Assembly (NCBI RefSeq): GCF_001723175.1 | Contig: NC_064650.1 | Span: 5,580,001 to 5,644,000 of the forward strand | Reading direction: 5' to 3' | Length of the DNA: 64,000 nucleotides | Origin: Penicillium oxalicum | Taxonomy: Eukaryota > Ascomycota > Eurotiomycetes > Eurotiales > Aspergillaceae | Part shown: positions 47,071 to 59,600 of the stretch, one piece after another | Numbering within the stretch: position 1 is the first letter of the stretch | Layout: each line of letters opens with the position of its first letter | Made by a program: the position numbers and the translations under genes | The notes under the pieces: generated by a model | Told to the model about the DNA's origin: nothing | Databases searched by the model: none | Seen by the model: only the letters and a program-made list of their open reading frames with translations

Positions 47071-49498
47071 TCACAATTTGCTCGCGCGGTTCAACTTTTC
47101 CACCTCGGCGAACTGGTAGTAGAATTCAAGACTGCCCGGGTTGAGCAGCGTGCCCGAGGGTTGAATGCGTTTTCCCGAGACGATTTGCTTGACGGGGAGT
47201 TCCACCTTCTTCAGGTTGACCGTGGTCTGTGTCGCGAGTCAGCATGTTGGCCTTGATGGAGCACGATTGCAAACAGAGCAGTCCGTCGCAGAGTTCACTC
47301 GCTTAATGACTGGGGCGACTTACTGGGATTTCCGGAGTCTCAAAGACAAAGGCCGGCACATGGCGCGCGCTCAACTCGGTACGAATTGCAGTCCTGACGC
47401 GGGTGACGAGATCGGCTGTGAATGCCACTCCGGGCTTCATCAATAAGAAGAGTATGACGCGCTCGTCGGCGTCTGTCGGTCGACGCTGGCCCACGCAGAT
47501 CGAGTCTGCAATTTCTTGACTGAACTGGCCTTCGATCACGCGATAGATTTCAGCAGAGCCGAACCGCACGCCAGAAGGATTGAGAACTCCATCGGCGCGG
47601 CCATGAAAGACCAGCTGCTTGGTGACGGGATGGATAGAGACGAAGTCGCCGTGTGTCCAAACGTCTATCATGTCGATCAGTCATCACGCTTTTACATGTC
47701 CTTCATCGGTCACCAAAAAAAGGTGAACCGCCAGTCCGAAAAGATCCACTTACTGTCAAACCGGGCAAAGTACGCATTGAAGTATTTCTTGCCGTCCTTG
47801 TCACCCCAGAACATTGTTGGCATGTTTGGAAACGCTCCCGTAGCAACGAGCTCACCGGGGATTCCGTCTTCAATGGCTACACCCTTGACACCTACGCCTC
47901 CCTCGATCGTTGAATCGAAGACCTCCACGGGCACACCCAGGCTTCCGCCCGCACAACCACCAACGTACACGGGAGATATGGGATTGCTCGTGCCAAACGA
48001 GCCAGCAATATCGGTACCCCCGGAGATGTTGTTGAGGCGGGCCCGCTGCGGGAATCCCTCGTCGTAGAACCATTCAAAGAGTGCGTCTCGCAGAACCATG
48101 CCCGTGCTGGTCACCACGCGGAGTGAGCTCAGATCGACCATCTCACGGGGGCGGATCTTCGCTCGCTGCAACTCGTCAAGCCATCGAGGAGAGATACCGA
48201 GATGAGTGACCCTAGCTGTCAATTAGAACCACACACTTCCCAACTAGTTATGAGTGCTTCTGCGGGGAGATTGCCAACTTACCTTTCCTGGGCAGCCAGT
48301 TTGACAAGCGCAGTGACATCCGGAACAAAGGGGCTCCCATCGTAAAGGACGACACGCGATCCAAAAGTCAGTGTCTGAACAGCAGACAAGTACATGATCC
48401 ATCCAGTCGTGGTGTATTGCAAAGCAACGGAATCCGGACCAAGTTCGGAATGCAAGCCGCCCTCTTTGAACCCATTCAACAACACACCTCCCACAGAATG
48501 AACAATGCATTTGGGCTGGCCCGTCGTGCCTGATGAGTACACCACCAGAAAAGGGTCTCGGAAACCGACCCGCTCGAACTCGAGAGTATTCTTCCCACCC
48601 GCTTTGGCCAGGAAATTGGAGAGTGACACTGCGCGGGGCACGGCTTCGATATCCGCAGGTTGAGAGTGAAATCGTGGAACGGAAACAATTCCCCGAAATT
48701 CAGACACCGAGCCCATGCTTTGCGCAATGTCCTTCATCTTGTCACGCAGATCAATCTTCTTGCCATTGTACACGGCCAAGTCGTCCATGAACAGCCATCG
48801 TGGCTGGATCTGCAGCAAGCGGTCCAGAACACCCTTCACGCCCATATCCGTTGAACTGGATGAAAAGATCGCCCCCAGTGCCGTTGTCGCCAGAAAAACC
48901 ACGAGGGTGTCGATGCTATTTGAAGAGCACACAGCGATGCGATCCCCACGCTTCACGCCGTTGGCTTTCATTGCTTGCACGAGCGCACCGGTCCGTTGCC
49001 TCAATTGACCCCATGTCAAGTGAACCGCATTCTTTGCATCTCCTTCCCGAACTTCGGTGACGGCAACTTTCCCATCTTCCTTGCCGGTTTTACCACCGGT
49101 CTGGCTGGAGAAAAGGAGGTTTTCCGCAAAGTTCAACCTGATCCCGGTGAACCATGCTGGTACGTGGTCCATGCGCGTGGCTTCGTTGACGACTTGTGTA
49201 TAGGTACCCTCGTGGATGATGGGAAAGAACTTCCAACAGAAGTCCCAGAATTCAGGCCGATGTTGGATCGAATAGAGGTACATGTCGTGAAAAGACTGGG
49301 CGGATGCAGTTAGCTATCGCAAAGGATTTACTAAGGCGAGATGGAATCGAGTCTGTGCTTAACCAGACTGGGACGGCAATTCACCTCGAATTTCTTGCCC
49401 GTGGATCTTTCCAACTCTTGTTGGAACTGAGCCATCTGCGTCGACTCAGGATTGGGATGCTCCCAGAGCTTCCGGGGTAGAGTATTAACTGCCGCCAT
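47071..49498 (-). CDS. Acetoacetyl-CoA synthetase
   Basis: Five exons: 49498-49385, 49295-48283, 48211-47754, 47664-47324 and 47226-47071; introns 89, 71, 89 and 97 bp; 693 residues, as expected. An ANL-superfamily adenylating enzyme: acetoacetate + ATP + CoA gives acetoacetyl-CoA + AMP + PPi, in the cytosol, salvaging acetoacetate (for instance from leucine or aromatic breakdown) for sterol or lipid use. Evidence: N-terminal KLWEHPNPESTQM, RLNFAENLL, the P-loop YSSGTTGQPKCIVHS, LQYTTTGWIMY, NNISGGTDIAGSFG, WTHGDFVSIHP and HGRADGVLNPSGVRFGSAE, and C-terminal SGKRIQPSGTLLNPGSL near the catalytic-lysine region. The YTTTGWIMY and ISGGTDI combination separates it from acetyl-CoA synthetase. At the second intron the acceptor CTAG (not the CAG five bases earlier) keeps frame. 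The protein ends NRASKL, a plausible SKL peroxisomal targeting signal. Confidence 0.93.
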
Positions 49499-50245
49499 TG
49501 TGAACTCTATGTTGAGTGCCAATGATGTGATAGACACCGATGAAGACAGAGATTCAATTTTTGAGCGACGAGACTTTTCAGTGAGGATGATAGCGCAAGC
49601 CCCCATATATGAATCCTACAAGCACTCGAATGGCCAGCAGCCGAGGGCCGACGTGGCTTAGCTCAAGGGAGCTTCTCCATGACACCGCGGGGGCGGAAGG
49701 CAACCCCCGCATTGCAGTGGATCCGATCGGTGACATCTCCGAGGCTATTGCGAGGCTACGTGATGCCTCGAAATAGATGAGACACGTTATTCAAAGCGGT
49801 CTCTCACATCTCAGGATACTTTGCTTATGGAATGGTGGTCGTTCTTTTCTGGCTTCCTCATTCAATCAACCCTTTGTCCCGCACGATTTGATTACAAACT
49901 TACCAGTCTCAAGAACGGAGGGCCCTTTATGCCACCACCACCACCACTAGCCTTAATTCATGTCTATTTTCTGCTAAAAACAGCGCCAATGCCCATAAAT
50001 CTCTTGGAACGTGTCCTGCAAATCCAAAATCACAGAGCTCTTGAGGCTGCGGTATTTCATTCGAAGCCGCCGGCTCGAGCTTTCCCCCTCGGGAGCTTTG
50101 CGGGAAGAAGAACTACCCGCTTGAACTCCGCAGAGTCTAGATGCCTTTGGCCCTACTGGCGTGTTTGAACTATAAATTCCGGGTAATTTGGAGAGTAGGT
50201 ACTTTCTGTACTCTTGTACCATGGACCACACTCATTAAGCTTCCT

Positions 50246-50278
50246 GGTAGGTAGTACCTGCTGGGTAGTAGGTAGGTG
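50246..50278. repeat. GGTAGGTA-type motif cluster
   Basis: Several copies of GGTAGGTAG/GTAGTACC and its inverse in about 35 bp, with more GTAGGTA and GGTACTA in the 70 bp around. A similar palindromic cluster lies near 56020-56037. Such tetranucleotide-derived motifs recur in fungal intergenic DNA; function unknown. Confidence 0.6.
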
Positions 50279-51846
50279 AGCGGGACTCACCTAGTGCTCG
50301 GTACTAAGATCAGTATCAGAGATGCTTGGATTCTAAATTGAGGTTTCAGTGTCAAGGTTTTCACGGGCATTTTATTTAACTCAATAGTGAGACAATAGTT
50401 CTCTCCATCTGAAGCCTTATTTCAGGCTGAAGTGGAAGGTATCCATTGAAACATACACTTTGAAGCTATTGTGACTGTCTTCTCTGCGAAGAGACCCATT
50501 TCCTGTGCTCTTAGGCGTCTCTGGGTGAGGTTCTCTCAGAAGTCATTAATATGTGCAATGAATATACAAAATTTCTTTGAGAAAAAGGATTTTAATGGCA
50601 GTAGATTCATCCAAATCAAAAGAAGATGATAGATGAAAGAAGAAGAAAAACGATGGATGAGTGACGAGTATAGCATGTACATCCAAGCGATGGGCATGTG
50701 CAACACGACTGGATACCCTGATCAAATTCTAATTCGGCCTCAGCCCCGGCCGTTTATAGTAAGCAACAAATCCCTTTTCGCTCGATAACGATCAAATAGT
50801 TGAATATACCCCTACAAAACGACGACAAGTCAGCACCAAATAACTACCTACCTATTTGGTCAACCGTTCAATCAGACTATCCCCCACCAAGCTCACAAGC
50901 TTCCAGCTCCCTGGGCTCTCACTCCAAAAACAGCAATGGATACACATGGACCCTGGATCTAGAAAATTCCGCTCAGCCACCTCTTCCTTTCACTATTCAG
51001 ATAGCTAGGTACCCACCCATGGTCCCAAACTATAAGGATTCAAGCCCGAGCTGAGCTTTGCAAAAAAAAAAATCATCACCGCCATTTCTAAAGGAATATT
51101 CCACCGTCTCTATTCTCACCGATAGTCTCGTCTACCTACCGTAGTTTGATCCATACCAGTGACTGGCACCTACCGGAGGACCCGGAGGTGGATCTTGCTC
51201 CATCTACACATCCTGAACGGAGTTGACATTGCTCTCCGGATGACAAAGCTCATGAAACTACATCCCACTGCATCCGTATGTGCATACTGGGCTTTCATAG
51301 GCATGAAAGGTAAGAGGACGGGGGATCCTCTATAGGTGCTTTTGTTTGATGGGACCCCCCTGTCGGTGTCAGCTTTGCAAAAGCCCTGGGCAGGATCCAT
51401 CGAGTTGTCTGCACTTTGCTACCTGAGGACTAGCGGTGTGGACAAAAGTCCAGAAATGCATCCACCTGGGCAGTGGACGTTTATTCAGAAGTGCAGAAAA
51501 CGATCATGTACTTAATCGGTGGACCTCTTCGTTGGGAAGGCGGATCGTCATTCAGCGGATCGTCTGTAAGGAACCTTTTCGAATTTAGAGTGCAGTACCT
51601 TTTTTTTAGAACGCTGGAAAAAAAAAAAGAAAAAAGAAAAAAAAAAGCATACATGCGACACCGGCAGCTTAAGTCTCTTTCGGGTTGACAAAAGTACAGA
51701 TAAATTTCCATCAAATAGGGATTTTGAAACCAAAAAGAGTCAAAAGTGAATTCAAAAACTAAAGAGTAGCATTTCCACTGGTGTATCATTCATAAAAAAA
51801 AAACAAAAACAGAAGCCAACGAGATTCCCACGGACAAGAGTCGAAG

Positions 51847-51871
51847 AAAAAAAAAAAAGGGGGGGGGGGGG
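51847..51871. repeat. Homopurine run A12G13
   Basis: Twelve A directly followed by thirteen G. Runs like this are prone to polymerase slippage and read errors, so the exact length is unreliable. Confidence 0.9.
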
Positions 51872-52224
51872 CAACATGGGGGAGAGATCACCAAATCTTC
51901 GAAATCGAAAGAACAAAAGCACGTCCCTGATCACACCAGAAAGGGTCTGGGCAGGAGAACTTCTCACTCATTTCACGTGTACATGAGTATACAAAAGCTT
52001 TGTTGAGGTCGTTTTGTAATCGTACATTTCTCTGTCATCAAATCAACCACCTTCCGCCTCTTCCCTCCCCCCCCACCATTACTTAGTCGAGTTTTTTTTT
52101 CTCTTTGCACATTATCTTGATTGGGGCGTGTCAGCCTCCTTTCTCAACCCGATATACAAAGTTCAGGGCGAGAAAAAGAAAATGAGGCTGCACCGCCTAT
52201 TTTCGCTTCTTGTTTGGTCTGAGT

Positions 52225-54153
52225 TCACTTGAACATGCGCTTGAGTTTGGCGAAGAATCCTCCCTTCTTCTTCTCCGCTTGCTGATCACCAGAAGGCTCA
52301 GGCTCAGACTCTTGGGTCTTGGCGGCCTCCGGCTGGACTGACGTTTCAGTGGCCGTGGATTCCGCAGGGACAGTCTGCGCAGGCAGATCAACCGGGGGTT
52401 TGGGCTCCTCACCCCGAACAGCCGCCGGCTCGGGCTTCTTAGGCTCAGTGCCCGCCACATTGATAGGGCCTGTCGTGGCAGACTTGTCGGTTCGGGAGTT
52501 ATTCAGAGCGGCAGCTGCGGCGGCGACGGCCTGAGGAGATGACTGGGTAGTCTGAGGAGGGAAAGGAGCCCCGGCGGCCGCAGCTGCAGCCTTGGGAGTC
52601 GCAGCAGAAGTTGCTGGGGTCTGCCCTTCAACCTCCTTGTTTTCGGTGGGCTTGGTGGCGCTTGTGGAAGTGGGCTGGGAAACCGCCTGGGCAGCAGTCG
52701 ATTTGGAGTCGGCGCCTGTCAGCGCCGGAGTCGCGGCATTTGTTGCAGGCACCGGCTGGTCGTCCTCGGTCTTGGCCATCTTGTGCGGCTTGACCTCGTC
52801 ATTGGAGAAGATGGGCTTTTCATAGGGACGCTTGGCGTGGATGGCATCGCTTTCAGTAGGGGCGGCCGGGGAAGTAGTCAACTCTGTGGGCGCGGCTGTG
52901 GACTGAACGACAGGCTCAGCGGCCTTGCTTACGGGTGCAACAGGTTCAGAGACGGGCGCAGGAGTCTCGGTCACCGGCGCGAGGGGTTCAGGGATGGGTG
53001 CAGATGTCTCGCTCGCAGGTGGGATGGACTCCGTGACGGGTGCAACGGGTTCAGAGACAGGCGCAATAGTCTGAGAAACAGGTGCGGCAGACTCTGGGAC
53101 GGACTTGGACTCCTCCGCGGCGATAGGCACAGAGGCTTCGCTGACCGAGGCAACAGTCTCGGTCACCGGCACGGCAGGTTCATCGATAGGTGCGATGACT
53201 GGGGCAGTAGTTGCAATGGGCTCGACGGCCGAAGCAGTGAGCTCACTGCGCTCCGCTGTGACCGACTCGGTGGTCTTGGGACGCTCCGGGAGTGTGGAAG
53301 TGGGTGCGACAACCCCTGTATCAGGAACTGCTGAGATAGTAGGCTCTTCGGCGGCGACCTCGGAGGTGGAAGGGTAAGGCTCCGAGGCGATGGGGGAAGT
53401 AGCGGTGGTCGATGTGGGGAGAACAACTGATCAAAAAAGGGTGATGTGAGCACATTGTCATCTCTTTTTCTCCTTCTTTCCCTTCAGGTTGCTGGCCGCA
53501 ATGACAGACAGATCTCTCGTTTTGTGATTTGAGCAATAATCCTCGGCACGTACCTTTGTCATCACCCCCGTTCTCCAGGTCGCGCGACACACTGGCCTCT
53601 GGCTGAGGAGGTTGGGTCTTGTCTTCAACCTCGTGTGCAACGCTTTCTCCCACCAGGGGTGCCTCGACCTTTTCTTCTTGCCTCACTGGCTCCTCGATCT
53701 TCTCGACAGCTGGCGCAGCTTGGTCTGCGACCGTTTCGGTCTCCTTGGTCTCGGTCACGGGCGCGACAGGAGCAGTGGTCTTGTCTGCGGAGGTCTCGGC
53801 CAGTTTTTCTTCATTCGCGGGCACCTCGGTCTTGCTGGCGACTGCAGAGTCGGCGACATTGGCGTCGGAGCCTTCCTCGACTTCATCCTGGGGCTTTCTA
53901 CGCAACACAGAGAAAAATGAGGTTAGCGCTCCATTGCAACGAGACAATCACAACCAGGCAGACAGACAGGCAGGCAGGTAGACTGCCAGAGGGCACGCGA
54001 CCACAGTCACCATGTGCCTCTCCCTTGCGAGACTCTGCTCAACGAAGGTACTTACACGACGTCCTTGACCGAGTCGACCACCTTGTCAACCGCGGCGGCA
54101 GCAGCAGGCTTCGCACCACCCTTGTTCTTCTTCTTTCCTCCCTTCTTGGCCAT
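52225..54153 (-). CDS. Low-complexity repeat protein with basic amphipathic C-terminus, function unknown
   Basis: Three exons: 54153-54056, 53897-53554 and 53426-52225, introns 158 and 127 bp; 547 residues. I recognise no family. The start is strongly basic (MAKKGGKKKNKGGAKPA). The middle is acidic, Glu/Ala/Pro/Val-rich, with about a dozen imperfect repeats of the form APVSEPVAPVTE between roughly 53200 and 52900. A conserved-looking patch KRPYEKPIFSNDEVKPHKMAKTEDD follows. The tail after an acidic segment is KKKGGFFAKLKRMFK, an amphipathic basic-hydrophobic helix that could bind acidic lipid. No signal peptide or membrane span. The C-terminal motif and the lysine-rich N-terminus look constrained, whereas the repeat core likely varies in length between strains. 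It could be a cortical or organelle-associated tether; that is inference only. Confidence 0.78.
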
Positions 54154-56019
54154 GATGGAAACGATGTCAAAGGAAAAGAAAAAATAAAAGGTCGGGCGGG
54201 TTGATTCTGTGTTGGGATGCGATCAGAAAAAAAGTCACGGCGCGATGACGACAAGAGTGCAATGCAATCTGAACCAGAGACGGGAAGAGACTCTCTGATC
54301 TGTCGTCCCAGGAAGACGAGGAGAAACCTGGAAAGACCGACGAGATGTAGACGTAGGCATAGGCGATGGGATGATGGACGACTCACCTTAAGTAGTGTAC
54401 TAGAGATCGAGATGGGATGTCAAAAGGGTGTGGTCAATGGAAGCCTGGAAGGAGTGTGGGAATTGAAGGTGCCGACGGGAGTGGGCCAAAAGAGTCTCAC
54501 CCCCCTCCCCTCGACCGTTCACCTCACAGGACGTGCTGGTCGCCGAGAGTGGGAGTAAGGGATGGCGATCCGGTAACGAGGTATGTTGGAAATGGTTCAC
54601 TTGAGGGGATCCGTGGTTCTTCCAATGCGATGGCAGTGGTTATAGATTGCGTCGTGTGCACACGGAGAAGATGGGTTCTTCTGAGAATGTCTTTTTTTTT
54701 GAAATTATACTCGAAATTATTCTCTATCAGGGGATCCTGGTCAACTTTTGAATGCAGTCAACCTGTGCAGTTTGATGAGCTCTACAGAGAGTCTATCAAT
54801 GGCAGCATGAAGAAGTGGTACAGCATGTGATCATTATTGTTTTGGGTCTCTTTTTTTTTGGTTCATTTGTTTGTTTGGCTAATGGGGCCAGCCTCGGCGC
54901 CGTTTACCCACCACACATTCCGTCGGCCGCTTGCAGCATGCTCGTTACGATCAGATTCATGTTGATCGTTCCAGCCTACACAAAAAAAGAAAAGAGAATG
55001 GATAAGGACAGATTGTTGATGAATAGGCTGTACAGGTTCAGCCATCTCCCAAAAAGTAACACTATCCTAAACGGCGCTCGTAGATTAAATGAGGGCGTCG
55101 CCGGTCGAATGTATAAACTTTCAACCTGCTCCCATCAATCCAATTGCGATCGAGTATTTCCGCCCCACAAGCGAGGGTATTCTGGCGCTCTGTGCTGGAG
55201 ATGATAGGGATGGAGATTCTTCAGGGGAGTTTCTTGGGGGTTTGGTGACGTGCATCACCTGTTCATTCCAACAATTGCTTGTTATCAGTGTAACTTTGAA
55301 ACACACAAGCTCTGGTACCTGCGGCGCGTTCGTCCTCCCTGTGACCATTCAAGTCGAATGAGGAGGCTAGGATGTGTCGTGTGCCTGGTTTCCAACCGAC
55401 AGGTCAAGCTGCATGAATCTAAACAGCCCTAAGGCCCGATCGGGTAAATAGGGCTGCCGGACCCCTGTCACAACTTGACCAGTGCAGGACGCTAGGAGAT
55501 TTCCAGGTACACTGTCTGTGCTCGGGGGGGTTTGAGAACAGGTGTAGACTGGATTCATGATTGAGAGTATCATACTTTAATGCTTTGGCCAGCCTATCAT
55601 GGTCCAGTTCACTGGTTGAGGTTACTCTTGAGTCTAACAAGACTGGTAAGGCTGGTGATTACGCTCCATGGTCTTACCGCCTGTGCATTGGAGCCTCTTT
55701 ACTTTCAAGAAGTTCAAGTACATCCAATCTACTCGAAAGATGACTAGGGACCACCGCATCTCATCCTGATGGTTGTTTTCGAAAATGTTTGAAAGAGCAG
55801 TCATCTTCCGTTCATGTGGTGTCCTTTAGATTGGATGCGATGGCGTCCCGAATACCCCTGTATAGGGTCATGAAGTTTAGAGTTGAGTTTGTAACCCTAG
55901 ACATGACCGATGGGATTAACCCCCTATAATGACCATCCTTTAAACCACCTAGACTGGATATACCTCTGGTCTCCCGTCAAGGGCGCCTCAGTTGTGTGCA
56001 TCTTGTGCGTCAGGGAGGT

Positions 56020-56037
56020 AGGTACCTACTAGGTACT
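56020..56037. repeat. GGTACC-centred palindromic motif
   Basis: Overlapping TAGGTACCTA and CTAGGTAC palindromes within about 20 bp, similar in composition to the cluster at 50246-50278. Confidence 0.6.
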
Positions 56038-56614
56038 TGGATGGACCTGAGATTAATCTCAACTCCAGGTGAGGCGGGGGGTTCATAGTTTGAGCGCTCC
56101 CGTCCTTTTTCTGCTCGTGAGAGGTTGGGGCACGTTATGCTAGGTCACTAGAATTGAGGCAGGTCCCTCGCTGTGGGTGTACCTGGATAGTCAATTCTTA
56201 CCAGCACTCAACTGATTTTCATGGTATACGGGTTATTGAGGACTGACTGGTGGTGCCTCAGCATCCACCTCTTAAATCAAGGTTGCTGCAACGGGTGTCG
56301 GGACCGCGCCTTGAAATATATACATACCTACCCGGGTGACGAGAGGACGGGCACTCTTCAGATGAAATAGAATACGATCACTCACCAAGCTGAATATAAC
56401 ACAAGCAAATGCCTCGCTAGGTCGAGGATGATTCAACTGAAGACAAAAGCCCGAGATCTGAGTAGATGCGAACCTGTTGTGACGCGGATGGAATTAAACC
56501 TTGTCAGACGGGACGCGATCAAAAATATATATTGGACGATTGACAGCTGGCTCACGAGTCGAGAACCAAAAACGTAGTCAACCAGAAGCCAAGGTGGGAG
56601 AAAGTTTAAGAGAC

Positions 56615-56619
56615 AAAAA
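56615..56619 (-). terminator. RNA polymerase III terminator (T5) of tRNA-Arg
   Basis: Five consecutive A on the plus strand (T5 on the transcript strand), starting four bases after the tRNA 3' end, as expected for Pol III termination. Confidence 0.8.
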
Positions 56620-56622
56620 GAT

Positions 56623-56694
56623 TGACCGACGCAGGGGTCGAACCTGCAATCTCTTGATTCGTAGTCAAGCGCCTTGCCATTGGGCCAGCCGGCC
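56623..56694 (-). tRNA. tRNA-Arg, anticodon ACG
   Basis: 72 nt, no intron. Read on the minus strand: acceptor arms GGCCGGC / GTCGGTC pair at all seven positions with two G-T wobbles; the D arm has GCC/GGC; the anticodon stem CTTGA/TCAAG is perfect with loop CTACGAA, giving anticodon ACG (Arg, CGU; A34 would be edited to inosine); variable loop AGATT; T arm GCAGG/CCTGC with loop TTCGACC; discriminator A. The internal B box GGTTCGACC is present. A T5 terminator follows four bases downstream. Confidence 0.95.
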
Positions 56695-59600
56695 TTGCTT
56701 GTTAAAGAGGGGATGAGAATACGAATTTATGAATCAAATCAACCTGCAGATGGGCAGCACGACAGCTGATTGGTTCAAATTATCCCGCACACTCTCTATT
56801 CTATGCAAGTCATTCTGATCGGATCCGATGCGCAATGCACCATGGGTTCTTGTCACGGTCAAGGAGTTGGTCAAGACTGACCTGGCTCAGCCGGGGGCAT
56901 AAATCCCGCAACCGTCCACCGCGCATTACGCCTCACCGTCAATCCCTCTGGCCATTGAACGACCGAATCGATTCCCTCGAATCCTGATGGATTCCGGTCG
57001 GCCTGACAGTTTACATAATTTGACATTACAGGAGTCGAACGAGGCGCGTACTGAAATCACCCAAGTTTGTCTTCAGTGACCGTACGTACAGGAGTTGAGC
57101 CGGACCGTCCCCTGTGCACAAGACCACTCCTCTCGTCCCCCTGGGCGGTCCTCCCACGCCCGCCACGCGCCATGATCGCGACCAGGCGGGACGGGACCTG
57201 CGGTGGTGTCCTCTGATTGAACGCTGACTGCATCGGCATCCATTCCATTACATAACGGGGCAACTGTGCCGTGCCGAAAATCCGAGGAGAGAAAAGAAGA
57301 GGAACAAAACGACGACACACGCCCCCCACTGAAAGGACGGCATTGTGTGGCACTAATCTTGGGAGTCTCGGGCAAATGCAAATTACTCCTATCCAATGGA
57401 TCCATTCGTTTGTTTCCATCTCTTGCTCGTTATCGTTGCGCTCCCCCCGCTTTTTCTCTCCGGTTTGTTCTCGTTGCCGTTCCTCCCGCGTGCATTTTGA
57501 TCCAATCTGCACGCAGCCGCGTCATGTCCTGCTTTCTCGTCTTTTCTTACCACAGGCCAAGTCATTATTTGTCCCCCCCCCCCTCATGGATATGGAGGAG
57601 TGCGGCTCCAGCTGGGATCGTGTTGACGACGGTGCTCAAATGGTCGGTGGGGAGCTGATGTGCACCCTCTCAGTCTTACCCCTCCCCCACCAATATCCAT
57701 CGTCATATGGAATCGTGGACACACACTTGGTGATGGATTCTTGATCATGGATCCAGTGATTTCCCTCGTGTCGAGAGTTCTAGAATCTGTTGCCCAGATT
57801 TCATAGTAATACCTTATACGCTATACGCCATAGGCTCTCCTTGATTGCACGGTGCAAGTCATGCTCGTGGTGCCTGAGAGTTCTGGCAGCTATGAGGTCA
57901 GCATGCCTGTACCCTGCCAGGGGTATTTTGACTCGTCAAAATCTGGACCTCCTCCGACTCTCTCTTTCGCTCTTTCGCCCGACGCTCGGTAGATCCGCGT
58001 CGGTGGGATGCAAATCGTGCAAAATGATGCAACCGTGAGGCTGTCTTGCCCATCCAGCTAGACCATGTCAAGGGTACTACAGTACTATCGCCCAGCGCAG
58101 GCAACAAGTTGGACACGACTGGTCCGGCCGGACCGATCCTGGACCCTTGTCCGTGATCATCCTGCGTGTGCTCGGTGGTCAACTGGTCACGGGTGTCGCG
58201 TGTGGGTTTGTCATAGGGACCAAAAACACCAGTCGTAGGAGCACTCATCATTGGAGAAGGGGGGCCCTGTCTGCTTTGACGCCGTAGAGAAGGGTAGAGT
58301 CTGTTGCTGCAGGCCTGCTGCATGCCTGCTGCAAACCCTCCTTCACCCTCCGGTTGCGGTCGCGGTTACGGCTACGCGGCATGCCGTCGTAACGCCCCCC
58401 AGGGAACTTCTTGTGTTGTTCCAGAATCATGCGAGGCAAGGTCCAGGCGGTTCGAGTTGACAGAGAGAGGGAAAAGAGGGAGAGAGAGAGTTTGCCACTC
58501 TGCTCCCGAGCCCCCCAGGACCGGTTGATCTTTCAGGGCCATGAATCCAAGTCCTGTTGGCCTCGAGCCTCTTCCCTGGAAATCGATCCGCCATTGCCGC
58601 GATCAAGGTCACAAAGTCTAATTGGCCTTGAGCCTTTCGCTCGTTGATTCCGCGAGCGTCGACCCATCTCCTCGTTTCCAACCCCGACCTTCCAAGAGGG
58701 ACTCTTGGTCGTGGGGGAATATACACCAGGCACGCGGTCTGGGCCACCCCCCCGTGGCTGGCTCGATCGTCAACCTTGAACGATCAGAATTTGAAGCGCC
58801 GTCGGAACTCCTGATATCCAAGCATTCCATTGAACCAGAAAAATCAAAATGGAAAGTCAATTGAGCCTATACAACACCCAGTGCCGTGTTGGTATTGATG
58901 GTATCCACGTACTGTCCTACTGTAGTCATCGAGGCCCTCTGTCCCAGTTTCCAGCACGTACTGTATGCAGCGAAAACCGGGGAGCCACTAGCCCATGGAC
59001 TAGAGTCTCACTAATCCACTTACTCTCCGTAACGACCAAGTCACCTACAGTACACAGCCAGAGCACGAACAAGTATCCCTGACGGAAATCATGATCATCA
59101 TCAAGGCTCAACGCACGATGCAAGTGGATTGCGACCCTGCGCGATCCAATTCCGGCCACGAGGCAACGGAAATGGTCTGGGGGGGGGGCCAGACCGTTAC
59201 TGCGCGCGTTGGAAACCTCCGGGACCAAAGTGGTGTCGCGATGAACCGTGGAATCGAGGAATCGTGGAATGTGCAATTCTGACCAGTTGATAAGAGACTT
59301 TGCCATTGAAAAATTTCAAAAAATCAAAAACCTGCCAAAAAGACCTCCCCAATTTCTCCGGTCCAGCGACGCCGTCTTAACCGAAAGCCAGTGGCCCCGA
59401 TTCTTGCCCGCATTAGTGCGCCCATGGGCCCCCCCGGCAATCGGGCGGACCGCCAAAAAGAAAAAGTCATTTGATCGTGTCATATCTATTCCACAGTGGC
59501 CCTGCGGCAATCATCATGGTAGTCCAGTGTGAATTTGGGAGGCAAAATCTGGTGCCGTAATATTTTTTTTGGATGTGGTTTTTCGCAGGGACACCAGAGA

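Larger units (their letters stand above)
49499..52224. other. Gene-poor region with poly-purine tracts and GGTAGGTA clusters
   Basis: About 2.7 kb. The first few hundred bases should hold the acetoacetyl-CoA synthetase promoter; a GCGGGG sequence near 49688 fits the weak CreA consensus SYGGRG. A cluster of GGTAGGTA-like motifs lies at 50246-50278, an A-rich stretch at 51614-51647 and an A12G13 run at 51847-51871. No gene is supported. Confidence 0.5.
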
